DNA from: a virus
Reading direction: 5' to 3' (one strand)
Virus record (IMG/VR): IMGVR_UViG_3300035665_000031
Coordinates: 1-62,421 of that record
DNA length: 62,421 nt
Part shown: piece after piece, positions 22,310-30,404 of the stretch
Layout: every line of letters starts with the position of its first letter
Position numbering within the stretch: the first letter of the stretch is position 1
The notes under the pieces: model-generated
Database searches by the model: none
What the model was told of the DNA's origin: nothing
The model's input: the letters and a program-made list of their open reading frames with translations, nothing else
Position numbers and translations under genes: made by a program

Positions 22310-22560
22310 TATTCTATTGTATATTCAGTTATTTTTGTTATTGGTTTTGGTGATACAACACAACCTTTTATAATCAATACACCATCACCCCAATAGTTCG
22401 TATCATTTTCTTTTGGTAATTTATCAAAAACTTCACGACCAGCCCCATAATACCCATCATTTATGCGTATTAAAAGTTCTTCTTTATTTATGGCTTCAAC
22501 ATTTGTGTCACCATCTGAATTTGTTATTACAAAGTAAGTTTCCATATTAGTTGTTTTCAT
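22309..22560 (-). CDS. Hypothetical protein, 83 aa, in the NAD island
   Basis: Not recognised. Alpha/beta with a Gly/Asp-rich turn (NYWGDGVLIIKGCVV). Overlaps the Nampt stop and the NADAR start by single bases, so it is an operon member. Confidence 0.65.
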   Translation of the reverse strand: MKTTNMETYFVITNSDGDTNVEAINKEELLIRINDGYYGAGREVFDKLPKENDTNYWGDGVLIIKGCVVSPKPITKITEYTIE

Positions 22561-24188
22561 TAGTAGTTATTTAAATCTTTACTGGGTGCGTACTTCTTAA
22601 GTAGATTACGTCTTTCAGTTATAATTGCTTGTGATGCTGGATAATTATGATTTGTGTCACTATATAAATTCAGTGGCATATTATCCATCTGTTCTCTAAT
22701 ACGTGCCCTAATGGTAGGGAAATCATCATCCTGAGCAATACCAAATGGCTTATTTATACGCAAACCATTAAAGTATTCAACCAAGGCATTTGGGCCAACT
22801 TCATAATCAAAAATAATTGTTCTTTTTGATTCTAAGGCTTCTGGTGTTCTGAGTAGTTTAAAAGGACCACATAAGGTTGTCTTGCCAAGTGTTTCTGAAA
22901 ACTTAACAACACCTTGATGGTCATAACCCATAGCATTCAATGCATATTTGGCTGAAATCATATCTCTACTCAATCCATTTCTTAACCCACCACCTGAACC
23001 AAACAACCCCCAAGCATAAAATGCAAAGTCTTCAGCAATCAATGCATCCATAATTTCAAGCATAACATCAAATGTCATTCCATCACCTTCAATAAATCTA
23101 AGTGATGTTGGAAACTTCCAAGTCTTTCCATCAATTTTTTGATATGATACTAACCCAGCTTTTACTGCTTCTCTAACAATAAACATAACTTCTTCCAATG
23201 GGTTTCCAGAATCTGGTCTAGCTACAACTATCTTTCCATTGGCTTCTTTTATTGAACGTAGGGCTAATGGAATTAAATGTTTAATTACAGCATTCTTGGA
23301 ATCGTAACAATCATCAACCATTGATAGTATTGAATCATCTGGCGATTCGTTATAAAGTGTTTCATAACAATCACCTTCAAACTCATATGATTGAACGTTA
23401 CGGTGAGCTAAGGCGTAAACGGATGCTGCGACAAATGTTTCACCAGCATTTTTCCATGCTTGATATGCACCTGATGTTGTATCAGTATTTGGGAAAGTAT
23501 ATAAATGAACCATTCCAAGTTCTTCGGATTCTTGTTCGGTCATACCAGCCCTATCCCCAAAATCGGTAAGAATCAACGAAGCTGATAAATTTAAATCTTC
23601 ATCACTTATATTTGGGTTAACTAGTTTTATTTTTTCCTTTACCTTTTTATAAAAATGTTCATTCTGAGTAACCCTAGCTGAAGTTGACCAAACTTGCAAT
23701 AGTTTTGATTCGAACCAAGCGGATAATTCACCCTTATGTTTTGATTGAGACCAGATTTGTAGGGCTGGTTCATTTGGATAAACAACACTTCCTTCTGGAA
23801 GTCCTTCAATAAGAATTGGTGGTCTACCATTAAAATGGTCTACAACATCTCTCCACATTTGTTCATCAAACTCATACCTGGCTAACCCTTTGTTTGTTGC
23901 TCTAAAATTAGCTAAGAACCTTTTGGTTTCATCAATTTCCTCATGTGTAATTGGGTCATAGAATAACCTTTCTAATATTCGTTGAATACCAGTAAAAATA
24001 ATTCTATGGTCATCAGCATCATATAACTTAGGGTTTACTGAATGTAGTATACGTCTAAATGTAACGTAATAAACTGATTTATCTTTGGCTAATGTACTTT
24101 GAAATTGACCACTACCTATTGTATAGGCATCAACCAACAATCGTGGTGTCTTAAAAATTTTTCTTTTGGGTAATATTACTTCTGACAT
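22560..24188 (-). CDS. nampt: Nicotinamide phosphoribosyltransferase (Nampt) homolog
   Basis: 542 aa, slightly longer than human NAMPT. Matching blocks: DFGDRAGMTEQES (equivalent to the human DFGYRG region), VARPDSGNP (substrate Arg/Asp), FIEGDGMTFDVML (GDGVD region) and FGSGGGLRNGLSRDMI. Nampt joins nicotinamide to PRPP to make NMN. In NARP1 phages the homolog uses ADP-ribose-pyrophosphate and makes NAD+ directly, restoring NAD+ depleted by defence systems such as Thoeris. First gene of the island, promoter at 24205. Confidence 0.9.
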   Translation of the reverse strand: MSEVILPKRKIFKTPRLLVDAYTIGSGQFQSTLAKDKSVYYVTFRRILHSVNPKLYDADDHRIIFTGIQRILERLFYDPITHEEIDETKRFLANFRATNKGLARYEFDEQMWRDVVDHFNGRPPILIEGLPEGSVVYPNEPALQIWSQSKHKGELSAWFESKLLQVWSTSARVTQNEHFYKKVKEKIKLVNPNISDEDLNLSASLILTDFGDRAGMTEQESEELGMVHLYTFPNTDTTSGAYQAWKNAGETFVAASVYALAHRNVQSYEFEGDCYETLYNESPDDSILSMVDDCYDSKNAVIKHLIPLALRSIKEANGKIVVARPDSGNPLEEVMFIVREAVKAGLVSYQKIDGKTWKFPTSLRFIEGDGMTFDVMLEIMDALIAEDFAFYAWGLFGSGGGLRNGLSRDMISAKYALNAMGYDHQGVVKFSETLGKTTLCGPFKLLRTPEALESKRTIIFDYEVGPNALVEYFNGLRINKPFGIAQDDDFPTIRARIREQMDNMPLNLYSDTNHNYPASQAIITERRNLLKKYAPSKDLNNY

Positions 24189-24204
24189 GTTTATGTTTTT
24201 TTTA

Positions 24205-24212
24205 CAAATATA
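24205..24212 (-). promoter_or_regulatory. TAnnTTTG promoter element
   Basis: CAAATATA on plus, 17 nt before the Nampt ATG 24188; the likely main promoter of the NAD island. Confidence 0.6.
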
Positions 24213-24569
24213 CTAAAATTTTGGGACAATAATTTCTGGACCTACTTTTTCTACTTCATCCATATAAAAACCATTTGATGAGGAATCACCAATCCCACCT
24301 GGAAGAAAACATTCTTGACCTACTTCATAAGAAGAAAATGAATCTGGCCCCATATACCAACAAGGTATTGGGGTTTTATATCCTTCAAGTAAAACCCAAT
24401 ACCATCCACTTTTAGTTGGTGGTTGTTGTTTATCTAAAGACAAACTAACTAAGATTGATACGGCTGCTTCATGTGAAGCAAAACTACCATTCTCATGTCT
24501 AATTTCAAATGGTGATTCACATTCAACAGTCCAACCATTTTTTTTTAATAATTTAATGTCAATTTTCAT
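24213..24569 (-). CDS. Hypothetical protein, 118 aa
   Basis: Not recognised. The middle (TKSGWYWVLLEGYKTPIPCW) resembles a small beta domain found in many phage proteins of unknown role. Follows the 70-aa gene by 9 nt. Confidence 0.65.
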   Translation of the reverse strand: MKIDIKLLKKNGWTVECESPFEIRHENGSFASHEAAVSILVSLSLDKQQPPTKSGWYWVLLEGYKTPIPCWYMGPDSFSSYEVGQECFLPGGIGDSSSNGFYMDEVEKVGPEIIVPKF

Positions 24570-24578
24570 AGTTTTTAT

Positions 24579-24791
24579 TTATTGCTTCGGAAATAATTCT
24601 CTTCGATAATCTTCTTGTTGGAGAAATTCTTGAATTGAATACATGCCAGGTGTTTCGTTAACCATAATTTCGAATCTAGTTAATATCAAAGTTAACTCAC
24701 TAAATGTTAGTGGTCTAGTTAATTTGTTTTCATAACTAACAGCAATTTTTTTCGATATTTCATCTAATTTATTCATCTTTTTCATTATCAA
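24579..24791 (-). CDS. Hypothetical helical protein, about 70 aa
   Basis: Not recognised. Helical; starts at 24791 or 24776 (MNKLDEIS). Overlaps the upstream gene's 3' end by 23 nt. Confidence 0.55.
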   Translation of the reverse strand: MIMKKMNKLDEISKKIAVSYENKLTRPLTFSELTLILTRFEIMVNETPGMYSIQEFLQQEDYRRELFPKQ

Positions 24792-24972
24792 AATTTAAAT
24801 TTGGTGTTAATTTGTTTTGAATTTGTGGTGGTTCATTTGGTTCTTGTTTTTTAGGTTGCTTAAGCATAAATGGTTTGTTCTCAGCAATCCATTTATAATA
24901 ACTTGGGTCTTTTTCTTTTACCCAATCTATCTCTTTCCCAGCATATTTTCCACTCTTAAAAACTACACCCAT
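24769..24972 (-). CDS. Exonuclease-X-C-terminal-like small protein, 67 aa
   Basis: Residues 1-35 (FKSGKYAGKEIDWVKEKDPS, then YYKWIAEN) match the short domain at the C-terminus of exodeoxyribonuclease X/DnaQ-like proteins (GKYKGK...DPxYLxWL). The rest is a Pro/Gln-rich tail. No catalytic domain. Confidence 0.6.
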   Translation of the reverse strand: MGVVFKSGKYAGKEIDWVKEKDPSYYKWIAENKPFMLKQPKKQEPNEPPQIQNKLTPNLNFDNEKDE

Positions 24973-25093
24973 ATATTAAAGAATTTTACACTCAGTAGAA
25001 TATTTATCCAACTATTTTCGAAAACACATAATTTAAGTATTTGATTTATTGGTTATTATGATGATGAAATACATATAGTAGTTACAGGTAATA

Positions 25094-25438
25094 CTACTTC
25101 CCACTAATAGCAGATAGGTTATCCGAATAAGAATATTGTATATCATCTTTTTCGACAACATCTTTCATTAATTGACCTAAGTCTTCACCCTTGGCTGAAA
25201 AGTATAAAAAAGCAGTTGAAAGCATACCGACAAAACTTTCTTTACTTAGCCAAATTGTTGCTTGTGTATTCCTTCCACTTGACTGTGGGTTTTCCACTAC
25301 TGCAACCAAACTACCATCTTCAATTTGACTAATACTAATCAATCTGTGGTCTTTATATTCTGCTTGAACAAAATCTACTATTTCTAATTCTCTTTGCTCA
25401 GTAGTTCCGTAACCCACTGTTATTTTACCTCTTGACAT
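25094..25438 (-). CDS. Hypothetical protein, 114 aa
   Basis: Not recognised. Beta-rich first half, helical second half, acidic. Starts with MSRGKITVGYG. Follows the DUF1937-like gene by 20 nt. Confidence 0.65.
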   Translation of the reverse strand: MSRGKITVGYGTTEQRELEIVDFVQAEYKDHRLISISQIEDGSLVAVVENPQSSGRNTQATIWLSKESFVGMLSTAFLYFSAKGEDLGQLMKDVVEKDDIQYSYSDNLSAISGK

Positions 25439-25458
25439 ATTTTCATTTTTAAAATTTC

Positions 25459-25842
25459 TTATCGTATCATTATAAATTCACTTAGTGAAAAATCAATTGG
25501 GTCAATAAACATTATTGATATTGAATTTTTCAATGCGAAATCAATTTCACTAAGAACACCTATAGACTTGTCCCAACCATCCAATCTAACAATGTACATC
25601 ATGTCTGATTTCTTAAGTAATGTTAAACAAAATAATTCCCAATAAGTGAAATCATCATTTATCAACCAATGTTTATCAATTAACATACAACCATAAGCTA
25701 TTGGTGATATGGCGCAAAACCCATTCTTAATCAAATGAGAACAAACTTTCTCATTGATTTGTTTTCTGTATTCCTTAATAGATTCATCATCATGTGTGAA
25801 TGGTGATGCAACATATATTATACTACCACTGTCTAGTAACAT
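25459..25842 (-). CDS. DUF1937/DUF4406-like protein (nucleoside 2-deoxyribosyltransferase fold)
   Basis: 127 aa. IYVASPFTHDD at the start, NGFCAISPIAYG in the middle and MMYIVRLDGWDKSIGVLSEI near the end match the small Rossmann-like phage proteins related to nucleoside 2-deoxyribosyltransferases and SLOG proteins. The likely ligand is a nucleotide. The conserved Glu of GVLSEID may be catalytic. Overlaps the upstream 67-aa gene by 20 nt. Confidence 0.65.
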   Translation of the reverse strand: MLLDSGSIIYVASPFTHDDESIKEYRKQINEKVCSHLIKNGFCAISPIAYGCMLIDKHWLINDDFTYWELFCLTLLKKSDMMYIVRLDGWDKSIGVLSEIDFALKNSISIMFIDPIDFSLSEFIMIR

Positions 25843-26026
25843 CTTTAAAGAGATTTAAATTTTGTGTAATCCAACCGTATATATAACCTTGCATATCAGG
25901 TGGCAACATAAACCCACCCATGTAGACAACATCTCTTACAATGGTAAATTCAGCTCCTTTTTTGAATTGCAAATTATATTTCAATTCAACATCATTTTTT
26001 AATTCTAGTACTTGGCTAACAATCAT
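25823..26026 (-). CDS. Hypothetical protein, 67 aa
   Basis: Not recognised. Small beta protein with a Met/Gly-rich stretch (YMGGFMLPPDMQGYIYG). Behind the promoter at 26040. Confidence 0.55.
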   Translation of the reverse strand: MIVSQVLELKNDVELKYNLQFKKGAEFTIVRDVVYMGGFMLPPDMQGYIYGWITQNLNLFKDVTRQW

Positions 26027-26039
26027 ATTAATTTTTCAA

Positions 26040-26047
26040 CAAATATA
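26040..26047 (-). promoter_or_regulatory. TAnnTTTG promoter element
   Basis: CAAATATA on plus, 14 nt before ATG 26026. Confidence 0.6.
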
Positions 26048-26365
26048 CTACTTTTTATTTTCTATTTGAACCAATAAGGAATCTATCTTAGATTTATTAA
26101 CTAAACATTGTTTAGCTAAGCTAATCACTATATTCTTAATCTCTGGTTTTTCATCTAATCTTAATATAACTTGTGCCAAATTATAAATGGGAGTTAATTG
26201 ATTTCTTAGTTGAGCCTCTGGGGTTTCCTCTTGTCTTTTATCATCAACCAAATGAAACTCAACCCCACCGCAATGAATACATGCGTGAAGTTCCAATTCA
26301 ATTTCTGGAATAGAATCAGTGAAATTTGCAAAATCACATTCGTTACAAACCCAATTTTTGTTCAT
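26048..26365 (-). CDS. Zinc-ribbon protein, 105 aa
   Basis: N-terminal zinc ribbon WVCNECDFANF ... HACIHCGGVEF, then a helical part. No enzymatic motif. Starts 5 nt after the ABC ATPase stop. Confidence 0.6.
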   Translation of the reverse strand: MNKNWVCNECDFANFTDSIPEIELELHACIHCGGVEFHLVDDKRQEETPEAQLRNQLTPIYNLAQVILRLDEKPEIKNIVISLAKQCLVNKSKIDSLLVQIENKK

Positions 26366-26369
26366 ATGC

Positions 26370-27191
26370 TTAAGAATTTCTCATTACTGAAGTTATATCT
26401 TTTACCAATTCCAAGTGTTGGTCACCATAAGGTTGCCAAGCTAACCCAAGTGTTTTCAAATCATATGATTTAACTATGGTACTATATGTTGTAACACCTT
26501 CTGGATGTCCTATCACATGGATTGAGTCAGCTAACTCAACTGCTAAGTGTAAATCGTGAGTTGAAAAGATAATTGTATTCATTTCATGTGCGGCCTGGTA
26601 TTTTTTGATTGCTTCCTTCAATTTCTCAATGGAAATAACATCTAATGATGCCGCTGGTTCATCAAATATCATAAAATGCTTATTTGATAAGATATTTTCT
26701 AGAATAGCCAAACGTTGCCTTTGTCCACCACTAAGGTCACATGAAAATTTATCTTTATGCTCCAATAACCCCCATTCAGATAAATAACCATCTATAATGG
26801 TCTTTTTTTCTTGTTTTGAAGCATTATTACCCCTTAAGGCATACTCACACATAGAATAAACTGATTTGTGTCTAAAAAGCGTGTATTTTTGACTCACTAG
26901 ACCAATATCACCAACATCAATTGGCTTAGCCACGTCATTATCGGTAATATTCAAATCTTTTATCAATATTGAACCTTGTGTTGGCTTAAGCAAACCAGTT
27001 AGTCCTTTGAATAGGGTTGATTTGCCTCTACCTGACCTACCCAATATTGCTATAATTTGACCAGTTGCTTCGAAATCATTTCTAACCACATTTCTTTCTG
27101 TGAAAGAAATTGATTTAAGGATGGGATTGTCTTTAGAGTAACCCAAATCAACATTTTGTAACTCTAAGAGTGTATTTGTTAAGCTGTACAT
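26370..27191 (-). CDS. ABC transporter ATPase, NitT/TauT class
   Basis: 273 aa from ATG 27191 (MYSLTNTLLEL); the longer frame overlaps the permease. Walker A GRSGRGKST, Q-loop VSQKYTLF, signature LSGGQRQRL, Walker B HFMIFDEP, D-loop ASLD and switch His STHD are all intact, so it should hydrolyse ATP. Closest in style to nitrate/taurine/pyrimidine-precursor importers. Pairs with the permease directly upstream; the OmpA-fused binding protein at 5658 may be the third part. Full transporters are rare in phages. Confidence 0.85.
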   Translation of the reverse strand: MYSLTNTLLELQNVDLGYSKDNPILKSISFTERNVVRNDFEATGQIIAILGRSGRGKSTLFKGLTGLLKPTQGSILIKDLNITDNDVAKPIDVGDIGLVSQKYTLFRHKSVYSMCEYALRGNNASKQEKKTIIDGYLSEWGLLEHKDKFSCDLSGGQRQRLAILENILSNKHFMIFDEPAASLDVISIEKLKEAIKKYQAAHEMNTIIFSTHDLHLAVELADSIHVIGHPEGVTTYSTIVKSYDLKTLGLAWQPYGDQHLELVKDITSVMRNS

Positions 27192-27193
27192 AA

Positions 27194-27958
27194 TTAAAAT
27201 TTTGAATAAGGAAATGATAATTTTCTTATTTGGGTTAATAACCAATCCAAAACAACACCTATGATAATAATTATGATTTGTACGGCAATTACTCTACCGT
27301 TGCTTCCAATTCTATCACCATTTTTTATCAAAAACCCAAGACCACCAGCTGAAATCAAAATTGATTCAACCGTGACAATTGACATCCAAACAATTGCTAA
27401 ATTTTGTCTTAAGCACTCAATAACATAATCTAATCTACCTACAATAATAACTTCATAAAGAGTCTCCCATTTGGTACAACCTTGTGTTCTAGCATGTTCA
27501 AATTCATCATCTGGAATATCTTTTATCATAGCTAATAATGATGTTATCAAAAAAGATGTCATAAATGCAACCAAGACCCATATCTGAATCATTCTAGCGT
27601 CAGTCACGAACATTGTTATGTAAAATGTTATTCCAGTAAGTGGTAAATACCTTAGCTTTGAAATAATGATTGATAGTGGTTTTAATTCACTTATTGGTGA
27701 CGAATACACTATCAGTAAAGAAATAATTAAAGATATAGCTATTGCTGAAAAACATAAAGTTAATGAGGATAGAATATGAACCACCAACCCATCACGCCAT
27801 AAATCACCAAAACCAGTAAAAACCTGGTTGATGCTTGGAAACATGTGGGTTGTGTTAAAAAGTGAATGTGACCCCCACAATAATAATAAAATAAAAACCC
27901 ATCCACCTAATATGAGTTGGTTTTGACTCTGGGTTAGTTTTGAAAAAGGTTTGAACAT
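27194..27958 (-). CDS. ABC transporter permease, NitT/TauT class
   Basis: 254 aa with about six transmembrane helices. The EAA loop is visible (DEFEHARTQGCTKWETLYEV, then IIVGRLDYVI), which docks on the ATPase. The start at 27958 follows the promoter at 27982; the stop is 2 nt from the ATPase ATG, so both are co-translated. Substrate unknown; neighbouring NAD genes allow the guess of a nicotinamide-type compound. Confidence 0.85.
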   Translation of the reverse strand: MFKPFSKLTQSQNQLILGGWVFILLLLWGSHSLFNTTHMFPSINQVFTGFGDLWRDGLVVHILSSLTLCFSAIAISLIISLLIVYSSPISELKPLSIIISKLRYLPLTGITFYITMFVTDARMIQIWVLVAFMTSFLITSLLAMIKDIPDDEFEHARTQGCTKWETLYEVIIVGRLDYVIECLRQNLAIVWMSIVTVESILISAGGLGFLIKNGDRIGSNGRVIAVQIIIIIIGVVLDWLLTQIRKLSFPYSKF

Positions 27959-27981
27959 GAATTTTAATTATTTTTGAATCA

Positions 27982-27989
27982 CAAAGATA
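27982..27989 (-). promoter_or_regulatory. TAnnTTTG promoter element
   Basis: CAAAGATA on plus, 24 nt before the permease ATG. Confidence 0.6.
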
Positions 27990-28019
27990 TGTAATAATTT
28001 ACAATAAACCAAATTTAAT

Positions 28020-28092
28020 TTACTAAATGTTGTATATGCGATATAAATTGTTGAATATACGATATAAAGTTGCGTCAATAAGTAAGTTATAT
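28020..28092. other. attI-like site C (head of array III)
   Basis: Shares its last ~70 bp with sites A and B: ATGTTGTATATGCGATATAA, a second GATATA repeat, then GTCAATAAGTAAG|TTATAT. R' GTTATAT (28086-28092) exactly complements the R'' of attC site 15. The ABC permease promoter lies just to its left; no integrase gene is present. Confidence 0.7.
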
Positions 28093-28170
28093 ACAATGCT
28101 ACATTATCGCTTCGTATTAAGTTTCGTGGTTATATTCTTTTTGTTTTATTTTTTTTACCTAACACACTTT

Positions 28171-28647
28171 TTAAATTTTAGTTTCTTTATCAAGAAATTT
28201 TACATCATATTTTTTTGATAGTTTATTAAACAGTGGTTTTAATTTTAGAAATCCAGTTTCACTATATGATGATGTTTCAAATTGATAATCATTTTCAGAG
28301 AACCATCTAAAAATATAATCACTTAATTTAGAAGCATAACCCATATTTTCAAAATTATTTAATATTGATAAGTATGATAACCAATATGTATTTTCAATAT
28401 ATGGTGATTTTCTTATATGTGCGAGTCCCACCATCTTATCATCAATGTATAATACGAAAAAATATACATTATCAATACCGCTAAAATCAGAACTATTATC
28501 AAAGTATTTAAAACTATTAATTTCTTTTATTTTTTCATTATAAAATCTCAAAAATTCTCTACCCGTATAATGATTAATTTTATAATCTGTATTCTGTTCA
28601 TTCAAATATTCACGTATAGTTGTCTTTATAAATTTTCTTAATTTCAT
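28171..28647 (-). CDS. GNAT acetyltransferase with capsid-targeting-like N-terminus
   Basis: 158 aa. The first 17 residues (MKLRKFIKTTIREYLNE) are a basic amphipathic helix ending Leu-Asn-Glu, like a T4-type capsid-targeting peptide. The rest is a GNAT fold: YFFVLYIDDKMVGLAHIRKS, then LSYLSILNNFENMGYASKLS (motif A, with NFENMGYAS in the acetyl-CoA loop) and FETSSYSETGFL. Likely N-acetyltransferase, possibly injected with the DNA. First cassette of array III. The AT box TATATAAATA lies ~25 nt upstream. Confidence 0.7.
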   Translation of the reverse strand: MKLRKFIKTTIREYLNEQNTDYKINHYTGREFLRFYNEKIKEINSFKYFDNSSDFSGIDNVYFFVLYIDDKMVGLAHIRKSPYIENTYWLSYLSILNNFENMGYASKLSDYIFRWFSENDYQFETSSYSETGFLKLKPLFNKLSKKYDVKFLDKETKI

Positions 28648-28765
28648 AATAATAAATAGTTGTTATTCTATATATAAATATTCAAATTTTAAATTCCCAC
28701 CCACAAAAATAAAACAAAAAGATTTCGTTCTTCGTAAGTAGTTTAGTGGTAAATTTCCGCACTGC

Positions 28766-28859
28766 ATATAACAGCGTATATAAGAAATGGTACATAAACA
28801 TTTGTGTTAAATTCCAATATTCTACAAGTGCCACTTCTCATATACGCAAACCGTTAGGC
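28766..28859. repeat. attC-like site 15 (array III)
   Basis: R'' ATATAAC (28766-28772), R' GTTAGGC (28853-28859), 94 bp; arms GCGTATATAAGAAATGG / CCACTTCTCATATACGC. R'' exactly complements attI-like site C's R'. Confidence 0.85.
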
Positions 28860-28866
28860 GAAAGTG

Positions 28867-29217
28867 CTACGTTCCTCGTTCTACCCATCGTTCCAATTCT
28901 TCGAGTGTTAAATTTCCAAATGTTGTTATTTGGCTTTCTGTATATGGTTCATCCCAATACTCAATCAACTTACCTTCTTTTGTTGTAAAAGATTGCCATA
29001 TCTTAAATTCTCTTTGTGTCCAATTTTTTACTTTATCTGCCGTTTCAGTTCTGATGCTTAATCCTATTCTGTGGTCAGAAAAGCCAAAATAATGCTTTCC
29101 GTTTAACACTCTATGTAAGTGCCAATAACCAAATAGCGATACTAAATTAACCGCACCTTCGCCTAACAGCACATTGCCAAAAGTGGGGTTTTCGTTTTTC
29201 AAATCAACATTTTCCAT
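28867..29217 (-). CDS. Cassette protein starting inside attC, 116 aa
   Basis: MENVDLKNENPTFGNVLLGE... The first ~19 codons lie in attC site 16 (peptide NVLLGEG over the R'' box). The body is rich in Trp/Arg/Thr, mixed alpha/beta. Not recognised. Confidence 0.65.
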   Translation of the reverse strand: MENVDLKNENPTFGNVLLGEGAVNLVSLFGYWHLHRVLNGKHYFGFSDHRIGLSIRTETADKVKNWTQREFKIWQSFTTKEGKLIEYWDEPYTESQITTFGNLTLEELERWVERGT

Positions 29218-29292
29218 ATTATCAAATTTTGTATTTCAATTAAAGTTTAGTGGTTCAATGCCCCACCTTCGGCAATCTGCAAAACGTTATAA
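29161..29292. repeat. attC-like site 16 (array III)
   Basis: R'' GCCTAAC (29161-29167), R' GTTATAA (29286-29292), 132 bp; arms GCACATTGCC / GGCAATCTGC and GTGGGG / CCCCAC. R'' exactly complements the R' at 28853. Overlaps the 5' end of the 116-aa gene. Confidence 0.8.
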
Positions 29293-29307
29293 GTAATAAA
29301 ACAAAAA

Positions 29308-29553
29308 TTATGATTTATTTAATTCTCTATCTATAACTTTACCAAAATGTTCCCAATAAAATTCAGCACTATCTTGTTGTCTTAACAATCTATCATCATC
29401 AATGAGTTTGAAAAGTTGTCCAAAATCTGCTTTACATTCTAATGTTTTATTGTCTTTTTTTACCAATAAAGTATCTCCATTCTTTTCAAATGAACATTTT
29501 GGTAAAAGTTTTCTGAGAATTTCTAATCCTCGTTCATCAAATTCATTTTTCAT
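29308..29553 (-). CDS. Cassette protein, 81 aa, unknown
   Basis: MKNEFDERGLEILRKLLPKC... ATG 29553 is preferred over 29601, which lies inside attC site 17. Charged, alpha/beta. Not recognised. Confidence 0.6.
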   Translation of the reverse strand: MKNEFDERGLEILRKLLPKCSFEKNGDTLLVKKDNKTLECKADFGQLFKLIDDDRLLRQQDSAEFYWEHFGKVIDRELNKS

Positions 29554-29578
29554 ATTGTATAATTTTTGTTTTACATAC

Positions 29579-29632
29579 TTATAACAAAGTGTAAAAAACA
29601 TTAAAACGATTTTTTACACCCAACCGTTATAA
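29579..29632. repeat. attC-like site 17, short class (array III)
   Basis: R'' TTATAAC (29579-29585), R' GTTATAA (29626-29632), 54 bp, stem GTGTAAAAAA / TTTTTTACAC, loop CATTAAAACGA. R'' exactly complements the R' at 29286. Confidence 0.85.
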
Positions 29633-29638
29633 CCAATA

Positions 29639-29941
29639 CTACATTTGCGTTTCAAATTTATCTGGATATGCAGTTTTTATAATATTGTAAACAAACTCAT
29701 TTGCTATCATTTCACCATAAGGAGAACAAGCAATATCTTCTGCAAAATCATTGTAACTTAAAAATGTTTTTACACCCATAATTTCAATATCAACCCCAAT
29801 TTTTCCAGCTTTAGCATCTTCTGTTGGTTCTAATCTATACATTTCGGTACTAATTAACTTTACATCAGTTCCACAAAAACATTTTTTCATCACCTCAATT
29901 GCTCCATAAACTATTGGTGAAATTTCTTTATTTGTTTCCAT
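29639..29941 (-). CDS. Cassette protein, 100 aa, unknown
   Basis: METNKEISPIVYGAIEVMKK... alpha/beta, with Cys pairs (KCFCGTD). Not recognised. Confidence 0.6.
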   Translation of the reverse strand: METNKEISPIVYGAIEVMKKCFCGTDVKLISTEMYRLEPTEDAKAGKIGVDIEIMGVKTFLSYNDFAEDIACSPYGEMIANEFVYNIIKTAYPDKFETQM

Positions 29942-29991
29942 ATTTTTATTTGTTTTTCAATTTAAGTTTTTTATTAAATAAACCGTACTGG

Positions 29992-30085
29992 TTATAACAA
30001 GGTGTATAAGAAAGTTTGCTATAAAGTTTAGTAGTAATTTGAAAGTTCATCTAAGCAAACCTTCTCATACACCCAACCGTTATGT
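29992..30085. repeat. attC-like site 18 (array III)
   Basis: R'' TTATAAC (29992-29998), R' GTTATGT (30079-30085), 94 bp; same arms as sites 1, 7 and 12 (GGTGTATAAGAAAG). R'' exactly complements the R' at 29626. Confidence 0.85.
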
Positions 30086-30090
30086 GTAAT

Positions 30091-30312
30091 TTATACTTGA
30101 CCTCCAGTAATCATAAAATAATTATCAACAATCTTCTTACCACCTTCTATATCAGTATTGAATCTATGACCAACCAATTCATATGTTTTATCAGTTAGTT
30201 CCATATGACAATCGCAGTTGAAGTGTTGGTGGTTCATATCCCACGCTTTAGGTACTACCTTTAATGTTCTCATAATTATTTTATGAATATCCAGCATTTC
30301 ACTTTGTTCCAT
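30091..30312 (-). CDS. Cassette protein, 73 aa, unknown
   Basis: MEQSEMLDIHKIIMRTLKVV... with a His/Cys cluster (HQHFNCDCH) that could bind metal. Not recognised. Confidence 0.55.
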   Translation of the reverse strand: MEQSEMLDIHKIIMRTLKVVPKAWDMNHQHFNCDCHMELTDKTYELVGHRFNTDIEGGKKIVDNYFMITGGQV

Positions 30313-30344
30313 ATTTCAATTTAATTTTAAGTTTGATAAACCAC

Positions 30345-30398
30345 ACATAACAAATGATAAACAACATTAAAACGATTGTTTATCATCAGACGTTATAA
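30345..30398. repeat. attC-like site 19, short class (array III)
   Basis: R'' ACATAAC (30345-30351), R' GTTATAA (30392-30398), 54 bp, nearly identical to sites 5, 9 and 13. R'' exactly complements the R' at 30079. Confidence 0.85.
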
Positions 30399-30404
30399 CC
30401 AATA

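Noticed and set aside
24973-25093. Possible small gene in the gap
   Set aside because: No frame with a start, length above 20 codons and upstream signal; only AT-rich sequence seen.
28027-28218. Plus-strand ORF of 63 aa with repeated (M/I)RYK peptides
   Set aside because: The repeats come from the direct repeats of the attI-like site; the other two copies are not coding at the same place.
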